This document shows positions 1-8,404 of a stretch of 64,000 nucleotides of DNA, in pieces. Under the pieces are notes generated by a model. The model did not search any database. It was not told where the DNA came from and worked only from the letters and a program-made list of their open reading frames with translations. The DNA is taken from contig NZ_KI530712.1 in the NCBI RefSeq assembly GCF_000488215.1, positions 1,182,881-1,246,880 of the forward strand, given 5' to 3'. The stretch comes from Acinetobacter nectaris CIP 110549 (lineage in GTDB: Bacteria; Pseudomonadota; Gammaproteobacteria; Pseudomonadales; Moraxellaceae). Made by a program: the position numbers and the translations under genes. Position 1 is the stretch's first letter; each line of letters starts with the position of its first letter.

Positions 1-488
1 GTCATATTATTGCGTGTTTTGGTGATCCTGCTTTACATGCAGCAAGAGAAATTGCGACAGCACCTGTGATTGGTATTGCAGAAGCAGCTTTTCATATGGC
101 AACACTTGTTGCAACGAAGTTTAGTATTGTTACCACACTTGCACGTACAAAAATTATTGCTGAGCATTTATTACATGAATATGGTTTTACTCAAAAATGT
201 GCAAAAATTCGTTGTATCGATTTACCTGTACGTACCTTAGAAGAACAAGAAGATGTTGCTTATGCACAATTACGTGCAAGCTGTATCGAAGCAAAAGAGC
301 ATGATGATATTGGTGCTATTGTGCTAGGTTGTGGCGGTATGTCAAAAATGGTAGAACAGCTTTCTAAAGAAGTCGGTATTCCAATTATTGATGGTGTAAC
401 GGCAGCCGTAAAACTGATCGAAAGCCTACATGCTTTAAATATTAAAACAAGTAAGTGGGGAGATTATGCCCCACCTACAGTAAAGTAA
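1..488 (+). CDS. Asp/Glu/hydantoin racemase family protein, probable allantoin racemase (5' truncated by window)
   Basis: Open reading frame enters the window at base 3 and runs to TAA at 486-488, so the N-terminus is missing. The visible part has the two halves typical of the hydantoin/Asp-Glu racemase fold: ACFGDP near the left edge followed by PVIGIAEAA, and the second-half VLGCGGM motif, each carrying a Cys expected to act as one of the two catalytic bases. Family members interconvert enantiomers of hydantoins or allantoin. The convergent neighbour is PuuE-type allantoinase, 7 bp away, which makes allantoin racemase the likely role (inference). Hydantoin racemase of another specificity remains possible. 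Confidence 0.85.
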   Translation, partial: HIIACFGDPALHAAREIATAPVIGIAEAAFHMATLVATKFSIVTTLARTKIIAEHLLHEYGFTQKCAKIRCIDLPVRTLEEQEDVAYAQLRASCIEAKEHDDIGAIVLGCGGMSKMVEQLSKEVGIPIIDGVTAAVKLIESLHALNIKTSKWGDYAPPTVK

Positions 489-495
489 TTTACGC

Positions 496-1449
496 TTAAG
501 GATAATGGTGACGATACCAATGCTCTGCAATATCCTGCCGACGGCAAATCCATACATCATCATGCGACTGAATATAGTCTAGAAATTTTTGTAAGGCTTT
601 AAATCGTGCAGGACGACCCAAAATACGGCAGTGCATGCCAATAGATAACATTTTTGGTGCATGACTCCCTTCCTCATAAAGCACATCAAATGCATCTTTA
701 AGATACTCATAGAACTGGTCTGCATTACTAAAACCATTGGGTGAGCAGAACTTCATATCATTGGTATCAAGTGTATAAGGTATAATAAGATGTGGTTTTT
801 TCTCAGCACCTAATGATGTCCAAAATGGTAAATCATCTCCGTAATAATCACTGTCATATTGAATATCAGAGAACTCGGCAAGCAGTCCACGCGTATTTGG
901 GCTATCTCTTCCTGTATACCAGCCTATTGGTGCATGACCAAAAAGTTCTTTCAGTACAGACATGGCTTGGTGCATATACTGACGTTCTTGCTCTATGCTC
1001 ATGTTCTGGTAATGAATCCAACGTTGCCCATGTGAAACAACATCATAATTTGCTTGTTTAATGGCTTCTACAATTGGCGTATGGCGTGCCAATGCCATAC
1101 CTACACCGAATATTGTGAGTGGTAAATTTCTTTTTTGAAACTCCTCATGAATACGCCAAAATCCTGCACGAGAACCATATTCATAAATAGAATCCATAGA
1201 GCGATGAATATCGGGATAGCTTGCAGCCCCAATAATTTCAGATAGGAATTGTTCAGACCCTTCATCACCATGCTCTACATGGTTTTCGCTGCCTTCTTCA
1301 TAATTTAAAACAAATTGCACTGCGATTTTTGCACCGTTAGGCCAATTGGCCTGTGGATACTTACCACTGTACCCAATTAAATCACGTGAAGATGTTTGAG
1401 CTTGAATATCCTCAATCAGAGATTTTCCTGTTAAATATGAATTGGTCAC
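496..1449 (-). CDS. puuE: Allantoinase, PuuE type (polysaccharide-deacetylase fold)
   Basis: 317 residues, normal for PuuE, the cofactor-independent allantoinase that opens allantoin to allantoate in purine nitrogen recovery; it is unrelated to the amidohydrolase-type AllB. Family hallmarks are GYSGKYPQANWPNGAK (residues 26-41), VQFVLNYEEGSE (44-55), SHGQRW (139-144) and GWYTGRDSPNTRGLL (176-190). Start is GTG at 1449, with AGGA on the minus strand about 8 bases upstream. It is convergent with the racemase gene to its left, so the two are neighbours in function but not one transcript. Cytoplasmic; no signal peptide. Confidence 0.93.
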   Translation of the reverse strand: MTNSYLTGKSLIEDIQAQTSSRDLIGYSGKYPQANWPNGAKIAVQFVLNYEEGSENHVEHGDEGSEQFLSEIIGAASYPDIHRSMDSIYEYGSRAGFWRIHEEFQKRNLPLTIFGVGMALARHTPIVEAIKQANYDVVSHGQRWIHYQNMSIEQERQYMHQAMSVLKELFGHAPIGWYTGRDSPNTRGLLAEFSDIQYDSDYYGDDLPFWTSLGAEKKPHLIIPYTLDTNDMKFCSPNGFSNADQFYEYLKDAFDVLYEEGSHAPKMLSIGMHCRILGRPARFKALQKFLDYIQSHDDVWICRRQDIAEHWYRHHYP

Positions 1450-1591
1450 GATCTATTCCTATATTTTTATTCAATCTATTACGCTAGATACAAGCAAGAA
1501 ATACACCAAACTGTTTTTCGCTTGAGTCAATCAGTTATAATATACTCACCATTTCCTCTCTATTGTAGAAACATACTCCTAGGTGAACTAT

Positions 1592-2620
1592 ATGACTGAA
1601 GTACATAAAGATTTTATTAATTCTAAAAACTTTAGAGTTTCAGTCGCCCCGATGATGGACTGGACGACCAAAGATTACCGATTTTTTGCTCGTCTATTTA
1701 ACCCCAATATTATTTTGTATACAGAAATGGTGACGACAGGTGCAATTTTATTTGGGGATGCAAAACGCCACTTAGATTTCAATCAACAGGAACATCCTCT
1801 TGTACTTCAACTCGGTGGCTCCGATCCCAAAGATCTCGCTTTATGTAGTAAAATGGCGCAAGATTGGGGATATGATGAAATTAATCTCAATGTCGGCTGT
1901 CCAAGTGACCGCGTACAGAACAATAAAATTGGTGCTTGCCTCATGGCTGAGCCTGATCTTGTTGCAACATGCATAGAACAAATGCAACAAGCTGTTCAAA
2001 TTCCTGTACATGTGAAACATCGTATTGGCATTGATGACATGCAATCATATGAAGAAATGCTCCATTTTGTAGATACTGTTGCTAAAACAGGTTGTACTTA
2101 CTTTGTCGTACATGCACGTATTGCTCTACTCAAAGGACTGTCACCAAAAGAAAATAGAGATGTTCCACCTTTACGCTATGAAGATGTATATCGCTTAAAA
2201 CAAGAACGTCCTCATTTAACCATTGAAATTAATGGTGGTATTAAAACAGTTGAAGAAACACAACAGCATTTAAAACATGTTGATGGCGTGATGATTGGGC
2301 GTGAGGCATATCATAACCCTTACCTACTTGCAGATTTAGGTGAATCTCTTTGGCAGCTTCCACCGCCTGACCGCTTCGATATTATCGAACAAATGATTCC
2401 TTACATTGAAAAACGTCTAGCTGAAGGTGCACCACTTTCAATCATTACACGTCATATTTTAGGCTTATTTCAAAACCTTCCAGGTGCGAGAAAATGGCGT
2501 CAAGCACTCAGTGGTGGTCAGGCAAAATCATTAGATGATATCAAACAAGCAACAAAGAATATGAAAGAAGCAATTCTTCGTACAGAAGCATATATTGCAG
2601 ATAAACAAAGCGAATCTTAG
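1592..2620 (+). CDS. dusA: tRNA-dihydrouridine(20/20a) synthase
   Basis: FMN-dependent reductase that makes dihydrouridine in the tRNA D-loop. The protein begins with the family's VAPMMDWTT motif (about residue 17) and continues with NLNVGCPSDRVQ, the KIGACLM segment holding the expected catalytic Cys, VKHRIGID, and INGGIKT plus GVMIGREAYHNPY of the phosphate-binding end of the barrel. The DusA-type C-terminus LGLFQNLPGARKWRQALS is present. ATG at 1592 is preferred to the in-frame GTG at 1583: the AGGTG at 1581-1585 is well spaced for the ATG but overlaps the GTG. About 342 residues, the usual length. Confidence 0.95.
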   Translation: MTEVHKDFINSKNFRVSVAPMMDWTTKDYRFFARLFNPNIILYTEMVTTGAILFGDAKRHLDFNQQEHPLVLQLGGSDPKDLALCSKMAQDWGYDEINLNVGCPSDRVQNNKIGACLMAEPDLVATCIEQMQQAVQIPVHVKHRIGIDDMQSYEEMLHFVDTVAKTGCTYFVVHARIALLKGLSPKENRDVPPLRYEDVYRLKQERPHLTIEINGGIKTVEETQQHLKHVDGVMIGREAYHNPYLLADLGESLWQLPPPDRFDIIEQMIPYIEKRLAEGAPLSIITRHILGLFQNLPGARKWRQALSGGQAKSLDDIKQATKNMKEAILRTEAYIADKQSES

Positions 2621-2695
2621 ATATTTTTAGAGATATGATTGCAATTTCAATATTGGAATTGCATGATATTTTAAAGAAAAATTTAGAGAACGTAT

Positions 2696-3370
2696 GTGAA
2701 CCTCTTTCAAGGCTGGACAACATTTGAAAAAACTTGGCTGATTGTATTTACCATTATTCAGCTTATTTTATTTTTTTGGTGGCAACAAACAGCAGTTGAC
2801 CTTATTTGTGCCCTCACCAATATGCTTTGCGTTGTTCTTGTTGCAAAAGGAAGAATGGAAAACTTCTTCTTTGGTATCATTGCCACTGCACTTTACGCTT
2901 ATATTTCATATAACAATAAAATTTTTGGTGAAGCCATGCTCAGTGGGCTTTTCTACTTACCAATGCAATTTATTGGCTTATTCTTTTGGCTAAAACATAA
3001 AAACAAGCAGTCAGAAAAACAAACAGATATTCAGGTAAAAAATCTTTCTGTAAAAGGCTGGATAGTTATGCTGACTGTGGTACTTACCTGCTCTTTTGCA
3101 TATGCAGAATTTCTCTCATATCTCAATGCACAGCAAGTTCATTTAGACTCATTTACAGTCGTCATCTGTATTATTGCCCAAATACTCATGACGATGCGCT
3201 ATTCTGAACAATGGTTTTTATGGATTAGTTCCAACATCCTAGGCATTATTATTTGGATAAACGCAGGCAACTATGCCATGGTAATGATGACCTGTGCCTC
3301 TTTATTTAATGCACTCTATGGCTGGTATCACTGGCATAAAAGTGCGTTAAGCACTAAAGAAGTCATTTAA
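2696..3370 (+). CDS. pnuC: Nicotinamide riboside transporter PnuC-family membrane protein
   Basis: 224 residues with about seven hydrophobic helices. The segment around residues 44-75 (LVAKGRMENFFFGIIATALYAY) and the LFFWLKHK region match PnuC facilitators, which import nicotinamide riboside (or a related vitamin) across the inner membrane. The C-terminal helix pair ending NALYGWYHWHKS is also typical. Start is GTG at 2696, preceded by AGAG. It follows dusA by 75 bp and precedes the HIT gene by about 60 bp on the same strand, so co-transcription is possible. Substrate is assigned by family only; PnuT (thiamine) relatives look similar. Confidence 0.85.
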   Translation: MNLFQGWTTFEKTWLIVFTIIQLILFFWWQQTAVDLICALTNMLCVVLVAKGRMENFFFGIIATALYAYISYNNKIFGEAMLSGLFYLPMQFIGLFFWLKHKNKQSEKQTDIQVKNLSVKGWIVMLTVVLTCSFAYAEFLSYLNAQQVHLDSFTVVICIIAQILMTMRYSEQWFLWISSNILGIIIWINAGNYAMVMMTCASLFNALYGWYHWHKSALSTKEVI

Positions 3371-3429
3371 ATTTAACGTAAAACATTTATTTTATTTATC
3401 CGAATTAAATGTTTTGATTGAATAAAATC

Positions 3430-3888
3430 ATGAACTGTATCTTCTGCAAAATGGTCAATAAAGAAATAGAACATCACATTGTTGCAGAAGATGAAAAATT
3501 TCTTGCCTTTTTATCTTTATATCCCAATACACGTGGTACAACCGTAGTTATTCCAAAACAACACTTTAATAGCTATGCATTTGACTTAGATGACTCCGTT
3601 TTATGTGATCTGATCAAATTCACAAAACAAGTTGCCAAGAAACTCGACCACTACTTTGAGGATGTTGGCAGAACAGCAATGGTATTTGAAGGCTTCGGTG
3701 TAGACCATGTTCATGCCAAATTATTCCCAATGCATGGCACTGCTCAAGCACAAGAAAACTGGCAATGCATTAAATCTTCTGTAGATCACTATTTTGAACA
3801 GTATGAAGGCTATATTTCATCGCATGATTATAAGCAAGCTGACCATATAGACTTAGCAAATTTAGCGCGCCACATCCGTAAAAACTAA
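3430..3888 (+). CDS. HIT-family nucleotide-binding hydrolase
   Basis: Histidine-triad protein of about 152 residues. The N-terminal CIFCKMV holds a CxxC pair common in HIT proteins, followed by FLSLYPNTRGTTVVIPKQH and the active-site triad HVHAKLFPMH near residues 96-105. HIT enzymes cleave nucleoside phosphoramidates or adenylates; the physiological substrate cannot be told. ATG at 3430 is chosen because homologues begin close to the CxxC motif; an in-frame TTG lies at 3418. Cytoplasmic, no signal peptide. It converges on tcdA with 11 bp between stops. Confidence 0.88.
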   Translation: MNCIFCKMVNKEIEHHIVAEDEKFLAFLSLYPNTRGTTVVIPKQHFNSYAFDLDDSVLCDLIKFTKQVAKKLDHYFEDVGRTAMVFEGFGVDHVHAKLFPMHGTAQAQENWQCIKSSVDHYFEQYEGYISSHDYKQADHIDLANLARHIRKN

Positions 3889-3899
3889 CCAACCAAATG

Positions 3900-4664
3900 C
3901 TATTGGGCTTTTTTATCCAACTTTTTTAAAACCTCTGCAACCGCAACCATCGCAAAACTTGAAGTAACAACTACTGCCGAACCATAGCCACCACAGCGCA
4001 AACCTGCTGTGGCACAAACTTCTGCGCTAGAAAATGGATTATCAATCGAATAAACACATGTAATGCCAAACTTTTCTTTTGGTTTTTTACAAATGCCTTT
4101 TGCACGCAGTTGGCTACGTAATTTTGCAAGCATTGGGTCTTGCTCTGTTTTAGATAAATCTGCCACTCTAATTTTGAGCGGGTCTAATTTCCCACCTGCA
4201 CCACCTGAAACAATAAGTGGAATTTTATTAAAGCGACAATGTAGCATCAATGCAAACTTTGCTTTCACATCATCAATACAATCTAAAACAACATCAGGCT
4301 TAGATGCCATTATTTCTTTTAGATTATCATCAGATAAGTAGTCATCTACTAAATTGATTTGAATTCGAGGATTAATTTCGCGGCAACGCTGTGCCATCAC
4401 TTCAATTTTTTCATGTCCTAATGTTGAAGTGAGTGCAGGTAATTGACGGTTAATATTCGATGCAGCAAGCACATCCATATCAATTACAGTGAGTTGCCCA
4501 ACACCTGTGCGTGCCAATGCTTCAACAGCCCAACTTCCTACACCACCAATACCAATCACCATGACATGACTCTGAGCATATTGCTCAAAAGAAGATGTTG
4601 TATAAATCTTTTCTACACCTGCAAAACGGCGCTCGTATTCATCATCTTTGCTTAAGTCAGTCAT
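3900..4664 (-). CDS. tcdA: tRNA threonylcarbamoyladenosine dehydratase
   Basis: E1-like ATP-dependent enzyme (also called CsdL/YgdL) that dehydrates t6A37 of tRNA to cyclic t6A. The first third has RRFAGVEKIYT and the Rossmann motif GIGGVGSWAVEALARTGVG (about 37-55), then DMDVLAASNINRQ and DCIDDVKAKF. The Lys-rich KAKGICKKPKEKFGITCVYS segment is typical. 254 residues, close to the usual length. It is last of a minus-strand series (lipoprotein, TatD nuclease, tcdA), with 67 bp to the tatD-like gene. Its functional partners csdA/csdE are not in the window. Confidence 0.93.
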   Translation of the reverse strand: MTDLSKDDEYERRFAGVEKIYTTSSFEQYAQSHVMVIGIGGVGSWAVEALARTGVGQLTVIDMDVLAASNINRQLPALTSTLGHEKIEVMAQRCREINPRIQINLVDDYLSDDNLKEIMASKPDVVLDCIDDVKAKFALMLHCRFNKIPLIVSGGAGGKLDPLKIRVADLSKTEQDPMLAKLRSQLRAKGICKKPKEKFGITCVYSIDNPFSSAEVCATAGLRCGGYGSAVVVTSSFAMVAVAEVLKKLDKKAQ

Positions 4665-4731
4665 GCAATTTCATATCTTCTATATTTGTGACATCACTAT
4701 TTTAACGTGTTTTCAGAAACTCGTCATTTGT

Positions 4732-5559
4732 CTATGATGCTTTTATACGTAATACTTGCATCGAATTTTCCCAAAGCTTTTCTGCTAAAATCCTTTGGTT
4801 CATATTTAAAGCTTCGGCAAGCCCTTCTAAAACATAGTATAAATTTTCAGGGGTATTTCTTGTTCTCATTGTATTTGAAACTTGGCAGCACAACGGTGTC
4901 ATATCTGGGCAATCTGTTTCAATGACTAAGTTTTCATAACCGACTGCTTGTATCACCTGATGTAACTTTCTAGCATTTAAATTCGTGACTTGCCCTGTTA
5001 CTCCAATTTTAAATCCAAGTTTGATAAATGCTTTAGCTTCTTCTACACCACCACTAAAAGCATGTGCAATCCCACCCTGCTTAAATTTGACTTTCTTAAG
5101 CTGCTGTAAAACATCTGCATGGGACTTTCGAATATGTAGCAACACAGGTTTATCAAACTGTTCTGCCAATAACAATTGCTGTAAGAAATAATCTTTTTGC
5201 TTTTCATATACGGCAGTTACTTTATGCTGTTTTAAGAAAGTATCTAAACCAATTTCACCAATAGCAACGCAGTCATGTGTATTTAGTAATTGTTCAAGCA
5301 AATATAAGTCATGTTTTTCATGCTGCTCTATATAAAATGGATGTAACCCGGGCGCTAAATGGCTTTTAGGTACAGTCTCACCCTGAGTATTTAGCCACTT
5401 ATGTGTTTCAACCAAATCTGCAAAGCGCTCACGCAGAAAACCGATTAGAATAAGTGCTTCCACACCGCGTTTTTTTGCTTGCTCTGCTAATATTTGACGG
5501 TCTACATCAAATTCGGGAACATCAAAATGTGTATGTGTATCAAACAATTTTATTTTCAT
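4732..5559 (-). CDS. TatD-family metal-dependent hydrolase (DNase-like)
   Basis: 275 residues with the TatD amidohydrolase-like barrel: DTHTHFD at residues 7-13 supplies the first metal ligands, then GLHP (about 93), IGEIGLD (about 120), LLHIRKSH (about 160), HAFSGG (about 187) and IETDCPDMTP (about 233), all in family order. Members are 3'-5' DNases or D-aminoacyl-tRNA/DNA-repair nucleases; the short form here is closest to YjjV/YcfH-like proteins, so tatD itself is not asserted. ATG at 5559. It lies 17 bp downstream of the lipoprotein gene and is probably co-transcribed with it. Confidence 0.88.
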   Translation of the reverse strand: MKIKLFDTHTHFDVPEFDVDRQILAEQAKKRGVEALILIGFLRERFADLVETHKWLNTQGETVPKSHLAPGLHPFYIEQHEKHDLYLLEQLLNTHDCVAIGEIGLDTFLKQHKVTAVYEKQKDYFLQQLLLAEQFDKPVLLHIRKSHADVLQQLKKVKFKQGGIAHAFSGGVEEAKAFIKLGFKIGVTGQVTNLNARKLHQVIQAVGYENLVIETDCPDMTPLCCQVSNTMRTRNTPENLYYVLEGLAEALNMNQRILAEKLWENSMQVLRIKAS

Positions 5560-5576
5560 ACTTTAGCGAGTATTCA

Positions 5577-6464
5577 TTACATATTCTTAGGTAAATAATT
5601 TGGTTTAACCACGCCAACCAACTGCTCATAACCGATTGTAAAACTTGGCATACCCACAACATAAGGCCCTATTTCGTACTCTCCATACTGAAGTACTAAC
5701 CCTTTATCATTAAAATAAAAATTATTAGAAAGTTTAAATGCCCATGCTTCCTCATAATCACTAATGCTATCTGCTAAGTTTTCACGTTTTATCCATTTTT
5801 CAAATTGATCATGTGCGAGCTTCTCAAGTTCTTTTTCTTTGCCCTGCTCTAAAATATCACTCAGTTGTAATTGTTGTTTTGTTTTTAAGTTAAAGTTGAA
5901 ATATTGCTGTGAAGCTGAACCATGTGCTCCACCTAAAAAGCTGTCTGTACTTAACTGTACAACGACCATCTGTGGCGTTTGTTTAATAATTTTTGGTTCG
6001 ATATGTAAACTGATATTTCCATTCGCACTTAGCTTTTTTAACTCCTGATCAAGTGACATAAATGCATCAGCATACTGTTGAACCTGTTCCACATAAGAGT
6101 CTTGACTTTGCTGTACTGTACTAGCAACAGCCTTATTCATCGATGGTGTTGCATCAGAGCTATCTAAAATCTGCTTTAACTGATCTAAAGATGCCTGTTC
6201 AATGGTTTGATCGATAAATTTAAAATTACTTTGGAGACGTTTCACAGAAAACTCAGGACAATTGTTACCTGAACAGTTATTTAAAGAAATAGGAAAAGTC
6301 GTAATCTGACCATTAAAAGTAATTTCAGCTGGTTGAGTTATTGGTTGGGATGCCGCTTGCGCTTCAGTATGATGAGATTCATTTTTTTGACATCCTGCCA
6401 TAATAAAAGTACTTCCTAAAATGAAGCAGGATAAATAAAATAATTTTATTTTAGAAGAATGCAT
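5577..6464 (-). CDS. Lipoprotein with DUF3298/RsiV-like domain
   Basis: 295 residues. A lipoprotein signal peptide occupies residues 1-24, with lipobox IMAGC and the lipidated Cys at 25. The second half shows the DUF3298 pattern seen in RsiV and heat-shock-like periplasmic proteins: SLGGAHGSASQQYFNFNLKT followed by LQLSDILEQG and, near the end, LVLQYGEYEIGPYVVGMPSFTIGYEQL. That domain is a periplasmic/extracytoplasmic fold, bound to lysozyme in RsiV; the function in proteobacterial lipoproteins is unknown. The protein is likely anchored to an envelope membrane facing the periplasm. It is 17 bp upstream of the TatD-like gene. Confidence 0.75.
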   Translation of the reverse strand: MHSSKIKLFYLSCFILGSTFIMAGCQKNESHHTEAQAASQPITQPAEITFNGQITTFPISLNNCSGNNCPEFSVKRLQSNFKFIDQTIEQASLDQLKQILDSSDATPSMNKAVASTVQQSQDSYVEQVQQYADAFMSLDQELKKLSANGNISLHIEPKIIKQTPQMVVVQLSTDSFLGGAHGSASQQYFNFNLKTKQQLQLSDILEQGKEKELEKLAHDQFEKWIKRENLADSISDYEEAWAFKLSNNFYFNDKGLVLQYGEYEIGPYVVGMPSFTIGYEQLVGVVKPNYLPKNM

Positions 6465-6584
6465 AGTATTTTCCTACGAAATATAGCTCATCACGCTAAA
6501 GTTAAGAAAAATAATATACAACAGTGTGTATGTAATTTATGTAAGTATTTCTAAACAATACTCAGACGTTATAAAGCACAAATA

Positions 6585-6612
6585 AAAACAGCCCCTATAA
6601 AGAAGCTGTTTT
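6585..6612 (-). terminator. Rho-independent terminator downstream of prfC
   Basis: On the minus strand AAAACAGC at 6612-6605 pairs with GCTGTTTT at 6592-6585 around a 12-base loop, followed by further U-rich sequence. It lies 17 bp past the prfC stop and fits a terminator for prfC. Confidence 0.65.
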
Positions 6613-6629
6613 ATCACTAATGCTATTTA

Positions 6630-8219
6630 TTAGTGTTCTCTTGTATTTCTAAATTCAACTTCAGGCCAACGCTCTTGCATAATTTGCAAATTAACACGAC
6701 TTGGTGCCAGATAAGTTAAATGCCCACCACCATCGACAGAAAGCTGATCATGTGCTTTTTTCTTAAAGTCGTTAAGCATTTTCTCATCGTTGCAATAGAT
6801 CCAACGCACTGTATTTACATTTACAGGCTCATAAACACAATCTACTTTGTACTCTTCTTTTAAACGATATGCCACAACATCAAATTGTAGTACACCCACA
6901 GCACCAACAATCAGATCATTATTAATTTGAGGCATAAATACTTGTGTTGCCCCTTCTTCTGACAGCTCCTTCAAGCCTTTTTGCAACTGCTTAGACTTCA
7001 AAGGATCTTTCAAACGAACACGGCGGAACATTTCAGGTGCAAAGTGAGGAATCCCTGTAAAGTGCAGATTCTCACCATTCGTAAATGTATCACCAATTTG
7101 AATTGTACCGTGGTTATGTAAACCAATAATATCACCCGGCCAAGCTTCTTCTAAATGCTCACGCTCTCCTGCTAAGAAAGTTAGAGCATCTGAAATACGT
7201 ATATCTTTACCAATACGCACATGGTTCATTTTTAGACCACGCTCATACTTACCCGAGCAAATACGCATGAAAGCAATACGGTCACGATGCTTAGGATCCA
7301 TATTGGCTTGAATTTTAAAGACAAAGCCTGAGAAGCCTTCTTCTGTTGAAGAAACAGTACGTTCCTGCGTAGGATGATCTTTAGGTGTTGGTGCCCAATT
7401 TACAAATGCATCTAATACATGGTCTACGGCAAAGTTACCAAGTGCTGTACCAAACAGTACAGGTGTTTGCTTACCTTGCAAGAAAAGCTCTTGGTCAAAT
7501 GGATCAGATGCCATTTGCACAAGTTCTAAAGACTCCTCAAAAGCCTTAAATGCCATATCACCAATCTTTTCGCGAATATCTGGGTAGTCATAACCATCAC
7601 GAACTTCAATCTCGGTAATTGTCGAGCCAAAACCTGCTTTATATAAGTAAGTTTTATTTTCGGCAAGATGATACACACCTGCAAAATCACGTCCCATACC
7701 AATTGGCCATGTCATAGGAACACAACGAATTTTCAAGACATTTTCAATTTCATCTAACAACTCTAATGGCTCACGAATTTCACGATCCATCTTGTTGACG
7801 AAAGAAATAATAGGTGTATCACGCATACGACAAACATCCATCAGTTTGATCGTACGTTCCTCGACACCTTTTGCCCCATCAATCACCATAAGTGCAGAGT
7901 CAACCGCTGTTAGGGTACGGTAGGTATCTTCCGAAAAGTCTTCATGCCCCGGTGTATCAAGCAAGTTAATTGTATGTTGCTTATAAGGAAACTGCATCAC
8001 GGAGGTAGTAATAGAGATTCCACGCTCTTTTTCCATTTCCATCCAGTCAGATGTTGCAGAACGATCTGACTTACGGCTTTTTACCATTCCTGCAACTTGG
8101 ATGGCCTTACCCCATAACAGCAGTTTTTCTGTCATGGTTGTTTTACCCGCATCGGGGTGAGAAATAATCGCAAAAGTTCTACGTGCTTTTACTTCTTTAG
8201 CTAACTGCTCTTTAAACAT
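6630..8219 (-). CDS. prfC: Peptide chain release factor 3
   Basis: 529 residues, standard for RF3, the GTPase that recycles RF1/RF2 from terminated ribosomes. G-domain motifs are in order: [14 protein letters not shown] (G1, about 21), GISITTSV (G2, about 66), [14 protein letters not shown] (G3, about 88) and NKMDRE (G4, about 142). The C-terminal domain [18 protein letters not shown] and [20 protein letters not shown] are RF3-specific and separate it from EF-G. Start ATG at 8219 is followed directly by the conserved [10 protein letters not shown]. It is a single gene with its own downstream hairpin. Confidence 0.97.
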   Translation of the reverse strand: MFKEQLAKEVKARRTFAIISHPDAGKTTMTEKLLLWGKAIQVAGMVKSRKSDRSATSDWMEMEKERGISITTSVMQFPYKQHTINLLDTPGHEDFSEDTYRTLTAVDSALMVIDGAKGVEERTIKLMDVCRMRDTPIISFVNKMDREIREPLELLDEIENVLKIRCVPMTWPIGMGRDFAGVYHLAENKTYLYKAGFGSTITEIEVRDGYDYPDIREKIGDMAFKAFEESLELVQMASDPFDQELFLQGKQTPVLFGTALGNFAVDHVLDAFVNWAPTPKDHPTQERTVSSTEEGFSGFVFKIQANMDPKHRDRIAFMRICSGKYERGLKMNHVRIGKDIRISDALTFLAGEREHLEEAWPGDIIGLHNHGTIQIGDTFTNGENLHFTGIPHFAPEMFRRVRLKDPLKSKQLQKGLKELSEEGATQVFMPQINNDLIVGAVGVLQFDVVAYRLKEEYKVDCVYEPVNVNTVRWIYCNDEKMLNDFKKKAHDQLSVDGGGHLTYLAPSRVNLQIMQERWPEVEFRNTREH

Positions 8220-8404
8220 TTAAATAATCTTCAATCTGTACACACATCTGTACACTTTTAAAAAGTAACTCAACATGTGAAGTGCATATAAAAAAACTAA
8301 AAAGATTATATCTGATTCGATACCCTGTCGCTATATTGAACCTGATACTGTATGCATCATAGAAAACTTACATTGGACGATATTCCTTCATTTTAAAATC
8401 TATG

